DNA of 42,610 bases from Oscillochloris sp. GTDB lineage: Bacteria; Chloroflexota; Chloroflexia; Chloroflexales; Chloroflexaceae. The stretch spans positions 1-42,610 of the forward strand of contig JAAUQO010000023.1 of the NCBI GenBank assembly GCA_012032775.1. Reading direction: 5' to 3'. The notes below the pieces were generated by a model. It had not been told where the DNA came from. It saw only the letters and a list, made by a program, of their open reading frames with translations, and did no database searches. Below are positions 23,799 through 32,271 of the stretch, piece by piece (positions within the stretch are counted from its first letter, which is position 1; the number at the start of each line of letters is the position of its first letter). Position numbers and translations under genes: made by a program.

Positions 23799-24458
23799 AT
23801 GGGACAGATTTTCCCCCGCAATGCGAACCTGATCGCTCGGTTGAGTATCTTCGGCGGATTGTTACTGGTGGTTGAGTTGTTGCTGATCACCGGGGTGTAC
23901 TTTCGCTCGAACTACTTCCGACAGATCAATGTCGCCGTCCAGCAGCCGGTGTCCTTCAGCCACCAACTTCACAATGGTGTTCTTGGCATCGACTGTCGTT
24001 ACTGCCATGTTTCGGTTGCGGATTCCTACTTCGCAAACATCCCCGCCACTGAGACATGTATGACGTGCCATTCGCAGATCGCGACTAATCGAGAGACACT
24101 GGCGATTGTGCGCGAGAGTTATGCGACCGGCCTGCCGATTGAGTGGGTCAAGGTGCATAAAGTTCCCGACTTTGTGTACTTCAATCATTCGATCCACGTC
24201 AGCAAAGGCATTGGTTGTTCAAGTTGCCATGGCCAGGTGGATCAGATGGCGGTCGTCTGGCAGACGCAGGCGTTCTATATGGGCTGGTGTCTTGATTGCC
24301 ATCGCGCCCCCGAGCAGCATATCCGCCCCCGCGAAGAAGTCTATAACATGGACTATGTCGCGCCTGCGAACCAGTTGGAGATTGGGCGGCAACTGGTGGC
24401 CGAATACGGCATTATGCCGCCGGATCAGCTGACGAATTGCTACGTGTGTCACCGCTAG
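23799..24458 (+). CDS. actA: Alternative complex III subunit ActA, pentaheme cytochrome c
   Basis: A 219-residue membrane-anchored cytochrome. Residues 17-33 form a transmembrane helix (FGGLLLVVELLLITGVYF), and the rest lies on the periplasmic side with five CxxCH heme sites: CRYCH (66), CMTCH (87), CSSCH (140), CLDCH (164) and CYVCH (214). This matches the five-heme ActA of alternative complex III, which passes electrons from the Fe-S subunit towards the exit cytochrome. Additional His residues (FNHSIHVSKG, FSHQLHNG) are probable distal ligands. The Shine-Dalgarno sequence is weak. It is the first gene of the operon, and hemW in the same window is a plausible general support for heme delivery, though not specific to c hemes. 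Confidence 0.95.
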   Translation: MGQIFPRNANLIARLSIFGGLLLVVELLLITGVYFRSNYFRQINVAVQQPVSFSHQLHNGVLGIDCRYCHVSVADSYFANIPATETCMTCHSQIATNRETLAIVRESYATGLPIEWVKVHKVPDFVYFNHSIHVSKGIGCSSCHGQVDQMAVVWQTQAFYMGWCLDCHRAPEQHIRPREEVYNMDYVAPANQLEIGRQLVAEYGIMPPDQLTNCYVCHR

Positions 24459-24463
24459 GCGAT

Positions 24464-24477
24464 GATACCTGATGCCT
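24464..24477. repeat. Two heptanucleotide units after actA
   Basis: GATACCT and GATGCCT are adjacent in the actA-actB gap, in the same orientation as the units at 23205-23232 (rotated GATGCCT/GATGCGT). Confidence 0.5.
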
Positions 24478-24525
24478 GTGTGTCGATGGAAGTGATCGCC
24501 AATGGCTGATCGCCCATTACAGCTC

Positions 24526-24560
24526 AGGCATCACGTATCGAGCATCGCGCATCAGGCATG
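24526..24560. repeat. Five heptanucleotide units reaching the actB start codon
   Basis: Units AGGCATC, ACGTATC, GAGCATC, GCGCATC and AGGCATG follow in strict 7-bp phase. They are the reverse complement of the GATGCCT family. The ATG at 24558-24560, the first possible actB start, is the end of the fifth unit. Confidence 0.7.
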
Positions 24561-27500
24561 AATGTTATGACGAGCACAAACCCCGATTTTGAGTCCATCC
24601 GCGAGCAGTTGCGTACCGCCCGTGGACCGCATTTCTGGCGATCTCTCGACCAATTGGCTGATGCGCCGGCGTTCCGCGAGTTTATCGAACGCGAGTTCCC
24701 CCGCGGCGCCAGCGAGATGGCCGACCCGGTATCTCGACGCACGTTCCTGAAGTTGATGGGTGCCTCGATGGCGCTAGCCGGCGTGAGTGCCTGTACCTAT
24801 CAGCCGCGTCAGACGATCTTGCCCTTTGCCGAACAGCCCCAGGGCCGCATCCCCGGCGTGCCGAACTATTATGCTTCGGCGGTGACGCTTGGAGGCTTTG
24901 CTAATGGCGTGATCGTGCGCTCGAATGAGGGCCGGCCAACCAAGATCGAAGGTAATCCGCGCCATCCCACCAGCCTTGGTGCCACCGATATCTTTGCCCA
25001 AGCCGAGATCCTGACGATGTACGACCCGGATCGCTCGACCCGGGTGCTGAATCGCGGCACCGCTGCGGCCTGGCCCGATCTGACTCGTACGCTCTCCGAT
25101 GCGTTGCAAGCTCAGAGTGCCACCGGCGGTGCGACGCTGCGTATCCTCACCGGCACGGTTACTTCGCCGACGCTCAGCGATCAGTTGGCGCAGATTCAGG
25201 CCCGCTTCCCGCAGGCGCGCTGGTATCAGTACGAGCCGATCAATCGCGATAATGTCTATCTTGGCGCCGTGCAGGCTTTCGGTCAGCCGGTGCATACGCG
25301 CTACAATTTTGCCGAAGCCCGGGCGGTCGTCGCGCTCGATGCCGATTTTCTCGCCCCCGGCACCGGTTTCCTGGCCTACGCCCGCGAGTTTGCGGCGGCA
25401 CGTAAGGTGACGAAAGATACTCAGGAGATGAACCGGCTCTATGTTGTCGAGCCGAGTCCTTCCAATACCGGTATCACCGCCGACCACCGCTTGCCCTTGA
25501 AGGCGGCACAGGTAGCTGTTTTTGCGCGGGCATTGGCCAATCGGCTTGGTGTCGGCGGCGCGGCCGGAGCCGGTTTGTCCGAGAAGGCTGAGTCATTCCT
25601 GAATGCGCTGGTTGAGGATCTTGAGGCCAATCGCGGCGCATCACTGGTGATCGCCGGCGACCAGCAACCGCCTGAGGTGCATGTGCTGGCCCACGCGATC
25701 AACGCCGAACTCGGCAATGTCGGCACAACGGTAATCTATACCGAGCCGGTTGAAGCACGCCCAACGAATCAAACCAGCGAGATCGCCGGCCTGACGAACG
25801 AGATCGCCGCCGGTCAGGTGGAGTTGCTGCTGATCCTCGGCGGCAATCCGGCCTATGATGCCCCGGGCGATCTGCGCTTCGCCGATCGACTGATTCAGGT
25901 GCCGCTCAGTGTCCATCTGAGCCTGTATGTCGATGAAACCTCGGCACTCAGTAGCTGGCATGTGCCGGCGGCCCATTTGCTCGAAAGTTGGAGCGATGCC
26001 CGCGCGCACGACGGCACGGTCAGCGTTATTCAGCCGCTGATCGAGCCGCTTTATGGTGGGAAGACTGCTCACGAACTTCTGGCTGCCGTGCTTGGCCGGC
26101 CGAATGCCGAAGATTACACGATCGTTCGAGAATATTGGCAGGCCCAACAGATCGGCAACGGAAACTTCGAGGCGGCCTGGCAGAGTGCCCTGGCGAGCGG
26201 TGTGATCGCCGAGACTGCGGCGGCGCCGGTTGATGTGACGTTGCAAGTACAGCCTGCCGGAGCGGTAGTAGCACCTGCCAACGAGAGCCTGGAACTGGTC
26301 TTCCGGCCCGATCACACGCTCTACGACGGTCGCTATGCCAACAATGGCTGGATGCAGGAGTTGCCGCGCCCGCTCACCAAGCTGGTGTGGGACAATGCGC
26401 TGCTGATGAGTCCGCGTACGGCGATGAAGTTGCTGAACTTGCCCTTCGAGCCGGCGCGGTTGATCGAGCCGGTCGATCACGACCACGAGGCCGAGTTGGC
26501 GCGCCAGGTTTACCTTGAGCAGTTGACCAGGGTGAATGGTCGGGTGGTGCGGGTGAGCTATCGCGGTGGCACGCTGGAGTTGCCGATCTGGTTGTTGCCC
26601 GGCCACGCCGAAGACTCGATCAGCGTGAACCTGGGTTACGGGCGCACGAATGCCGGTCGGGTCGGTGATGGCGTCGGTGTGAATGTCTACCCGCTTCGTA
26701 CCTCCGATGCGCCCTGGTTCGGCCCGATCGAGTCGGTCAGCGACACCGGTCGCACCTACGACCTTGTCAGCACGCAGGATCACTGGACGCTGGAAGGGCG
26801 TGATATTTATCGGGTCGGTGTCTTTGAGGAATTTAAGGCAGATCCAAAATATATTGCAAAAGAAGTTTACAAAGAGGAATATGGAAAGGAGACTCCCGGC
26901 CCCGGCACCGATGGCTATTTATCGCTGCAACCGGGCGATGAATACGCCGGCCGGAACGCCTGGGGTATGACGATCGACCTGAGTGCGTGCATCGGCTGTA
27001 ATGCCTGTGTTGTCGCATGTCAGGCCGAGAACAACATCCCGGTGGTTGGCAAAGATCAGGTGGCGGTAGGCCGTGAGATGCACTGGATCCGGATCGATCG
27101 CTACTTCGCCGGCGAGGATCTCGACAATCCCGACACCTATGTTATGCCGATGGCATGTATGCAGTGCGAGAAGGCGCCATGTGAGCTTGTTTGCCCGGTC
27201 GCGGCAACCGTCCACGACTATGAGGGGCTGAACAACATGGTGTATAATCGCTGCGTCGGTACGAAATATTGCTCGAATAACTGTCCGTATAAGGTGCGAC
27301 GCTTCAACTTCCTGCAGTACACGGATCTGAACACCATCTCGCTGACCCTGGCACGTAACCCCGATGTAACTGTGCGCAACAAAGGTGTGATGGAGAAATG
27401 CACGTACTGTGTACAGCGGATCAGCGCGGCTCGCATCACCGCCAAGAAAGCGGCAGTCGCCGCCGGCGAGGACACATACACGATCGAGGATGGCGCGATC

Positions 27501-27707
27501 GTCACCGCTTGTGAAGCCGTGTGTCCGACGGAAGCGATCGTCTTCGGTGATATCAACGATACAACAAGTCGCGTGGCAAAGACCAAGGAAGAGCCGCATG
27601 CATATGGCTTGTTGGGCTTCCTGAACACCGTTCCGCGTACAAGTTACCTGGCTCGGGTGCGTAACCCGAATGAAGAACTGACGAGTCATACTGAATCTGC
27701 CGGCTAG
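24558..27707 (+). CDS. actB: Alternative complex III subunit ActB, molybdopterin-like and Fe-S fusion
   Basis: A 1049-residue periplasmic-side subunit. The twin-arginine motif SRRTFLK occurs late (Arg60-Arg61), followed by a hydrophobic stretch ending in SAC (Cys79), an extended Tat signal typical of this family; Cys79 could be lipid-modified, which is inference. Residues about 85-780 resemble molybdopterin oxidoreductases, which in this family no longer carry molybdenum. The C-terminal part holds ferredoxin-type motifs: CIGCNACVVAC (811), CMQCEKAPCELVC (867), CVGTKYCSNNC (899), CTYC (948) with CEAVC (985), consistent with four Fe-S clusters that take electrons from quinol to ActA. An alternative ATG at 24567 may be the true start, because 24558 lies within a repeat. 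Confidence 0.95.
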   Translation: MNVMTSTNPDFESIREQLRTARGPHFWRSLDQLADAPAFREFIEREFPRGASEMADPVSRRTFLKLMGASMALAGVSACTYQPRQTILPFAEQPQGRIPGVPNYYASAVTLGGFANGVIVRSNEGRPTKIEGNPRHPTSLGATDIFAQAEILTMYDPDRSTRVLNRGTAAAWPDLTRTLSDALQAQSATGGATLRILTGTVTSPTLSDQLAQIQARFPQARWYQYEPINRDNVYLGAVQAFGQPVHTRYNFAEARAVVALDADFLAPGTGFLAYAREFAAARKVTKDTQEMNRLYVVEPSPSNTGITADHRLPLKAAQVAVFARALANRLGVGGAAGAGLSEKAESFLNALVEDLEANRGASLVIAGDQQPPEVHVLAHAINAELGNVGTTVIYTEPVEARPTNQTSEIAGLTNEIAAGQVELLLILGGNPAYDAPGDLRFADRLIQVPLSVHLSLYVDETSALSSWHVPAAHLLESWSDARAHDGTVSVIQPLIEPLYGGKTAHELLAAVLGRPNAEDYTIVREYWQAQQIGNGNFEAAWQSALASGVIAETAAAPVDVTLQVQPAGAVVAPANESLELVFRPDHTLYDGRYANNGWMQELPRPLTKLVWDNALLMSPRTAMKLLNLPFEPARLIEPVDHDHEAELARQVYLEQLTRVNGRVVRVSYRGGTLELPIWLLPGHAEDSISVNLGYGRTNAGRVGDGVGVNVYPLRTSDAPWFGPIESVSDTGRTYDLVSTQDHWTLEGRDIYRVGVFEEFKADPKYIAKEVYKEEYGKETPGPGTDGYLSLQPGDEYAGRNAWGMTIDLSACIGCNACVVACQAENNIPVVGKDQVAVGREMHWIRIDRYFAGEDLDNPDTYVMPMACMQCEKAPCELVCPVAATVHDYEGLNNMVYNRCVGTKYCSNNCPYKVRRFNFLQYTDLNTISLTLARNPDVTVRNKGVMEKCTYCVQRISAARITAKKAAVAAGEDTYTIEDGAIVTACEAVCPTEAIVFGDINDTTSRVAKTKEEPHAYGLLGFLNTVPRTSYLARVRNPNEELTSHTESAG

Positions 27708-27799
27708 GGTGGGGTCTGGGGAGGGGAACCCAGGCTCCTCCCAGCCATCGTTTTGCGGCCCCGCGCTGTTTGACGCAGCAAAGACTAGAAGGATAGTCG

Positions 27800-29263
27800 A
27801 TGGCACAGGCGCAACCTCTTCGCACACGGCCACAGGCCGACAACGGCGAGCAGTACCTACTGCCCGGCGAGACGTACGGCTCCATGAGCCAGAAGATCGG
27901 TGATGTACCCCTCACCGCTCCGCTGAAGACGCCAAGGGGCTGGTTAGTCGGCTTTACAGTCGCCTTCCTGCTGCTGATGGTCTTCTTGATGTCGGTCACC
28001 TGGCTGTTTATCCGCGGCGTCGGTATCTGGGGTATTAATATCCCGGTCGGCTGGGGTATGGACATCATCAACTTTGTGTGGTGGATCGGTATCGGCCACG
28101 CCGGAACCCTGATTTCAGCCATTCTGCTGTTGCTGAATCAGGGTTGGCGTAACTCGATCAACCGCTTTGCCGAGGCGATGACGCTTTTCGCCGTCGCCTG
28201 CGCCAGTATGTACCCGATCCTCCATCTCGGGCGGCCCTGGCTGTTCTACTGGCTGATCCCGTATCCGAATACCCACGGTATGTGGCCGAACTTCCGCTCG
28301 GCCCTCGACTGGGACGTGTTCGCAATTTCGACCTACGCCAGTGTGTCGCTGGTCTTCTGGTTGGTCGGTCTTCTGCCCGACTTCGCCACCCTGCGTGACC
28401 GGGCGACTAACATCTGGGTGAAGCGGCTTTACGGCCTCGCCGCCCTTGGTTGGCGCGGTTCGGCCCGCCATTGGCACCGTTACGAGATGGCGTCGCTGTT
28501 GCTGGCCGGTCTCTCGACCCCGCTGGTGGTTTCGGTGCATTCGATCATCTCGCTGGACTTTGCAATTTCGCAAGTGCCCGGTTGGCAGGTGACGGTCTTC
28601 CCGCCCTACTTCGTGGCCGGTGCGGTGTTTGCCGGTTTCGCGATGGTGCTGCTGCTGATGATCCCGATCCGCTCCTTCTATGGGTTCCAGAACTACATTA
28701 CGGTGCGCCACCTTGATGTGATGGCGAAAGTGATGCTGGCGACCGGCATGATTGTGGTCTATGGCTACTTCATGGAAGTGTTTGCGTCGCTGTACAGCGG
28801 CAACACGTATGAAGAATATTTGCTCTACAACCGCCTTTCGGGGCCGAGTGCATGGGCGTACTGGGGCTTGCTCTTCTGTAACGCCGTCGCGATCCAGCCG
28901 CTCTGGTTCCGCAGAGTGCGCCAGAGCATCCCGGCATTGCTGGTGATCTCGGCGATCGTCAGTGTTGGTATGTGGCTTGAGCGCTATGTGATTATCGTGA
29001 TCTCGCTGGAGCGCGAATTCTTGCCGTCATCGTGGGATGTTTACATTCCGACATTCTGGGACTGGTCGCTGTATCTGGGTACATTCGGGCTGTTCTTCAC
29101 GCTGCTGTTCCTTTTCATCCGCGTACTGCCCATGATCAACATCTTCGAGATGCGGTTGTTCTTGCGCCAGGAAGAAGAGCGATCACGCATGCGGGCCGGC
29201 CACCACGACGATGATCCCGGTACCGGCCGTGATATTGCCAGCGGTACGGCAAGTGCAGATTAG
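27800..29263 (+). CDS. actC: Alternative complex III subunit ActC, NrfD-like quinol-site protein
   Basis: A 487-residue NrfD/PsrC-family membrane protein with about ten hydrophobic helices. It is expected to hold a menaquinol-oxidation site near the periplasmic Fe-S subunit and a candidate proton path. Recognisable parts are GWGMDIINFVWWIGIGHAGTLISAI, the LGRPWLFYWLIPYP segment, and ISLDFAISQVPGWQVTVFPPYFVAGAVFAG (in parts). The cytoplasmic tail is polar and His-rich. AAGGA at 27789-27793 with 6 nt spacing sets the ATG. It follows actB by 92 nt. It is a paralogue of ActF, as in all complexes of this type. Confidence 0.94.
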   Translation: MAQAQPLRTRPQADNGEQYLLPGETYGSMSQKIGDVPLTAPLKTPRGWLVGFTVAFLLLMVFLMSVTWLFIRGVGIWGINIPVGWGMDIINFVWWIGIGHAGTLISAILLLLNQGWRNSINRFAEAMTLFAVACASMYPILHLGRPWLFYWLIPYPNTHGMWPNFRSALDWDVFAISTYASVSLVFWLVGLLPDFATLRDRATNIWVKRLYGLAALGWRGSARHWHRYEMASLLLAGLSTPLVVSVHSIISLDFAISQVPGWQVTVFPPYFVAGAVFAGFAMVLLLMIPIRSFYGFQNYITVRHLDVMAKVMLATGMIVVYGYFMEVFASLYSGNTYEEYLLYNRLSGPSAWAYWGLLFCNAVAIQPLWFRRVRQSIPALLVISAIVSVGMWLERYVIIVISLEREFLPSSWDVYIPTFWDWSLYLGTFGLFFTLLFLFIRVLPMINIFEMRLFLRQEEERSRMRAGHHDDDPGTGRDIASGTASAD

Positions 29264-29290
29264 CCCGATAGGGGCCTGAAAGACACAGCT

Positions 29291-29836
29291 ATGCAGAATC
29301 GAAACGATGTCTATGGCGTGATTGCCGAGTTTGCGACGCCCGATGATCTGATCGCGGCGACGCATCAGGCGAAGAGCGCCGGCTACAGCAAAATGGACGC
29401 CTATTCGCCTTTTCCGATCGAAGAGGTGATCGAGGAGATCGCTCCCGGCGATACCGGTGTGCCGCGAGTAACCCTGATCGCCGGGCTTGTCGGTGCTTCA
29501 AGTGGGTTTATCCTGCAATATGTCGGCAATATCATCGACTATCCGCTGATTATCGGCGGCCGTCCGCTCGATATTTCGAACTGGCCGTCGATGATCCCGA
29601 TCACCTTTGAGATGGGCATTCTGTTCGCGGCTTTCACCGCCGCCTTCAGTATGATCGCATTCAATGGATTGCCGCAGCCGTATCATCCGGTGTTCAATAC
29701 GCCGCGGTTTGAGCAGGCTTCGCAGGATGCATTCTTCTTGTGCATCGAGTCCACCGATCCCCTGTTCGATCGTAGCCAGACCTCGCAGTTCTTGCGTGGC
29801 TTGAAGCCGCTCCAGGTCTCCGAGGTACCGTATTAA
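29291..29836 (+). CDS. actD: Alternative complex III subunit ActD (DUF3341)
   Basis: A 181-residue protein with a soluble N-terminal part (VYGVIAEFATPDDLIAATHQAKSAGY, DAYSPFPIEEV), two transmembrane helices (about 60-80 and 107-130) and the family motif NGLPQPYHPVFNTPRFEQAS with DAFFLCIES.DP. It belongs to the DUF3341 family, found only in alternative complex III operons, where it packs against the NrfD-like subunits on the cytoplasmic side. No redox cofactor is predicted. The gene is 27 nt after actC, and its stop overlaps the actE Shine-Dalgarno sequence. Confidence 0.93.
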   Translation: MQNRNDVYGVIAEFATPDDLIAATHQAKSAGYSKMDAYSPFPIEEVIEEIAPGDTGVPRVTLIAGLVGASSGFILQYVGNIIDYPLIIGGRPLDISNWPSMIPITFEMGILFAAFTAAFSMIAFNGLPQPYHPVFNTPRFEQASQDAFFLCIESTDPLFDRSQTSQFLRGLKPLQVSEVPY

Positions 29837-29843
29837 GGAACAG

Positions 29844-30482
29844 ATGATGCAGACGCTTCGCTTGCGTGGTTCGCTGCCGCTCACGCGTCTTCTCCGCTAC
29901 GGCTGGGTTGGCCTGTTAGTGTTGCTGCTGGCGGCTTGCCACCAGGACATGTACAATCAGCCGCGGATTCAGGCGTATGAGCCAAGTAGTTTCTTCGCCG
30001 ACGGACGCGGTTCGCGGCCTTCGGTGCCCGGTGCGGTCGCCGTGAATGGCGTGCAGACGGATGAGTATCTGTACACCGGGTTTGTCGAGGGCGAACTGGG
30101 AGATGTGATGCCGTTCCCGGTCACCGATGAGTTGTTGTTGCGCGGTCAGCAGCAATACAACATCTATTGTGCGGTGTGCCACGGCGAAGCAGGCTATGGC
30201 CAGAGTATGGTCGCCCAGCGCGGCGGTATCGTACCGGCCAATTTCCACCAGCAGCGTCTGCGCGATGCGCCGATCGGCCACTTCTTCAATATCATCACCA
30301 ATGGTGTCTATCGCGGTGATCCGGAAAACGGCGGCTATCAGTCGATGTACTCATACGCTTCACGGGTCGAGGCTGAAGACCGCTGGGCGATCGCGGCCTA
30401 TATCCGTGCGTTGCAGTTGAGCCAGAATGCCGAAGAAGCAGATGTGCCGGCAGATCAGCGTGCGACGCTCGGCCAGCCCTGA
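29844..30482 (+). CDS. actE: Alternative complex III subunit ActE, monoheme cytochrome c lipoprotein
   Basis: A 212-residue protein with a lipoprotein signal (hydrophobic WVGLLVLLLA followed by AC, Cys32) and one heme site CAVCH (109-113) in a class I cytochrome c fold; the Met in YQSMYSYA is the likely sixth ligand. ActE is the probable exit point for electrons to a soluble acceptor such as auracyanin. AAGGA at 29835-29839 overlaps the actD stop. Two consecutive ATG codons (29844 and 29847) are possible; the second has better spacing. The C-terminal 25 residues are a polar tail. Confidence 0.94.
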   Translation: MMQTLRLRGSLPLTRLLRYGWVGLLVLLLAACHQDMYNQPRIQAYEPSSFFADGRGSRPSVPGAVAVNGVQTDEYLYTGFVEGELGDVMPFPVTDELLLRGQQQYNIYCAVCHGEAGYGQSMVAQRGGIVPANFHQQRLRDAPIGHFFNIITNGVYRGDPENGGYQSMYSYASRVEAEDRWAIAAYIRALQLSQNAEEADVPADQRATLGQP

Positions 30483-30606
30483 TTGGCCGGTCGTGGATAC
30501 GGTGGTTCATTCGGCACGATCCGATATGGTATGGTCTAGTGCAGAATCAGGCGGGATGGTTCGGATCGGCGATCAGGTATCTAGTCTTACGAACCGGCTG
30601 ATCGGC

Positions 30607-30634
30607 TTCTGCATTCTGAATTCTGCATTCGCAC
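30607..30634. repeat. Heptanucleotide tandem repeat between actE and actF
   Basis: TTCTGCA, TTCTGAA, TTCTGCA and TTCGCAC follow in 7-bp phase just upstream of the actF Shine-Dalgarno sequence. The reverse complement TGCAGAA is a rotation of AATGCAG, matching the family at 16354-16409. Confidence 0.65.
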
Positions 30635-30649
30635 TAGCAAGGTTGAGGT

Positions 30650-31876
30650 ATGGCTACGACCAGTATTGCTCCAACGCGGGTGCCGCAGCTCTCGCGCCTG
30701 CAGATGATCGGGATTGGCGCCGGCGCAGTTGGCATTGTGCTGCTCGCGATTGGCTTCTTTATCGATCCGACGCAGTTCGCCGAATCGTATATCTTCGGCT
30801 TCTATTTCTCGATGGCCTTCCCGATCGGCTGCCTCGGATTTCTGATGTTGCAGCATCTCACCGGTGGTGCCTGGGGTGTGACGGCCCGCCGTATGCTCGA
30901 AGCCGGCGCACTGGCGATGCCGGTGATGTTTCTGCTCAGCCTGCCGGTGATTGCGACGGCGTTTAACGCCTGGGGCCTTGATCACTACATTTATCACTGG
31001 GCCGATCCCGCAGTTGTAACGCCCGGCGGCGCCGAGTTCGATCCGATCATCGCACACAAGGTGCCCTGGCTGAGTCCGCTCTGGTTTACCGGCCGGTTGC
31101 TGATCTACTTCGCGCTCTGGTCGGTGTTGGCCTATCTGCTGCGGAGTTGGTCGTTGGCGCAGGATCGCGGCGCCGGTAGCGAGGCTATGTCTTCGCGGAT
31201 GCGGATGCTCAGCGGTATCGGTGTGGCGCTGTTCGTAATCAGTGTGACCTTCTTCTCATTCGATGTGGCAATGTCGCTCGATGCCCACTGGTTCTCGACG
31301 ATCTACGGCGCACACTATATGGTCAACTCCGGTCTGACGGTGCTGGCCTTTTTGCTTCTGGTGATGACGCAGATCCGCAATACCAGTGTGTTCCACGACA
31401 ATGTGCCGATCAAGCCGATCCACGATATCGGTAAGTTGATGCTGGCTTTCACGATTTTGTGGACGTACATGTCGTTCGGCCAGTATGTGATTATCTGGTC
31501 GGGTGATGTGGCCGAGTTCACACCCTGGTATGTTCATCGTACCGAAGGCGGCTGGCTAACGGTGGCGATGCTGCTGATGGCATTCGCTTTCTTTGGTCCG
31601 TTCTTCGCGCTGCTCGGTCGTAAGCCCAAGCGGAACCTGAACTACCTGGCGATCGTCGCAGTTGTGATCTTGATTATGCGCGTGATCGATATGGCCTGGA
31701 TTATTCTGCCCGAATTCCACGAGACGGTGCTGGGTATCCATTGGCTCGATTTCGCCGCGCCAATCGGTGTGTTCGGGATCTGGTTGGCGTTGTTCGCCTT
31801 CAATCTCCAGCGCGCTCAGTTGTTGCCCTTTAACGCCCCGCAAATGGAGACGCTGCAATCTGGAGGTCACCACTAA
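30650..31876 (+). CDS. actF: Alternative complex III subunit ActF, NrfD-like protein
   Basis: A 408-residue polytopic membrane protein with about ten hydrophobic helices and the second NrfD-like fold of the complex. Typical segments are LDHYIYHWADPAVV, the SPLWFTGRLLIYFALW helix, FSFDVAMSLDAHWFSTIYGAHYMVNSG (in parts), IKPIHDIGKLMLAFTILWTYMSFGQYVIIW (in parts), and PEFHETVLGIHWLDFAAPIG. Buried His and Asp residues suggest a proton path, but coupling is not provable from sequence. AAGG at 30639-30642 sets the start. The stop overlaps the actG ATG by one base (TAATG). Confidence 0.94.
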   Translation: MATTSIAPTRVPQLSRLQMIGIGAGAVGIVLLAIGFFIDPTQFAESYIFGFYFSMAFPIGCLGFLMLQHLTGGAWGVTARRMLEAGALAMPVMFLLSLPVIATAFNAWGLDHYIYHWADPAVVTPGGAEFDPIIAHKVPWLSPLWFTGRLLIYFALWSVLAYLLRSWSLAQDRGAGSEAMSSRMRMLSGIGVALFVISVTFFSFDVAMSLDAHWFSTIYGAHYMVNSGLTVLAFLLLVMTQIRNTSVFHDNVPIKPIHDIGKLMLAFTILWTYMSFGQYVIIWSGDVAEFTPWYVHRTEGGWLTVAMLLMAFAFFGPFFALLGRKPKRNLNYLAIVAVVILIMRVIDMAWIILPEFHETVLGIHWLDFAAPIGVFGIWLALFAFNLQRAQLLPFNAPQMETLQSGGHH

Positions 31877-32145
31877 TGAGCTATCGTTATGGCAACGACG
31901 GCTATACTCGGCGTCCAGTGCGCGCACCGAGTGCCGTCAGTCTTATGACTGCATTTCTGATCACGTTCGTGGTGCTCTCGTTGATTGTGCTGTTCGCGGG
32001 CGCATTGCCGATCCAGCCGTCGGCGGTGCCAATCCAGGGTCCCAACTATCGCGAGTATGTCGGCGACGATCGCGCGTTGCTCAGTAGCTATGGTTATACG
32101 CTGGAAGGCCGCGTGCATCTTCCGATCGATCGGCGATGGAATTGA
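31876..32145 (+). CDS. actG: Alternative complex III small subunit ActG, 3' end frame-broken
   Basis: An 89-residue frame with one transmembrane helix (about 22-44, LMTAFLITFVVLSLIVLFAGALP) and a periplasmic tail. GGAGGT at 31862-31867 precedes the ATG. The frame ends LPIDRRWN at 32145, but the next frame continues directly from 32133 with AMELTAERGLPVRDNPTATP to a TAA at 32193-32195, and IDRAMELxxERGLP is the expected ending of small subunits in these complexes. Restoring one G in the GG at 32132-32133 joins both parts into a protein of about 106 residues. I therefore annotate a single-base deletion, either a consensus error or a recent mutation. Confidence 0.85.
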   Translation: MSYRYGNDGYTRRPVRAPSAVSLMTAFLITFVVLSLIVLFAGALPIQPSAVPIQGPNYREYVGDDRALLSSYGYTLEGRVHLPIDRRWN

Positions 32146-32216
32146 CCGCCGAGCGTGGCCTGCCGGTGCGCGATAATCCGACGGCAACGCCGTAACGGGT
32201 TGCTTGCGTGATTAGG

Positions 32217-32270
32217 ATGCGGTGGTAGAGATGCAATATTTTGTGTCTCTACCACCGCATTTCGATTTTT
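32217..32270. terminator. Terminator between actG and the convergent regulatory kinase gene
   Basis: A perfect 15-bp stem (32217-32231 with 32246-32260) with a 14-nt loop, followed by TTCGATTTTT. It ends the act operon and can also serve the minus-strand gene that stops at 32272. Confidence 0.85.
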
Positions 32271-32271
32271 G

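Noticed and set aside
23551-23819. 13-bp string GATTTTCCCCCGC repeated at 23551 and 23807
   Set aside because: Only two copies, no further similarity around them, and one lies in coding sequence; chance is adequate.
16354-30634. Heptanucleotide repeats as a CRISPR array
   Set aside because: Units are 7 bp, contiguous and degenerate, with no spacers and no cas genes nearby.
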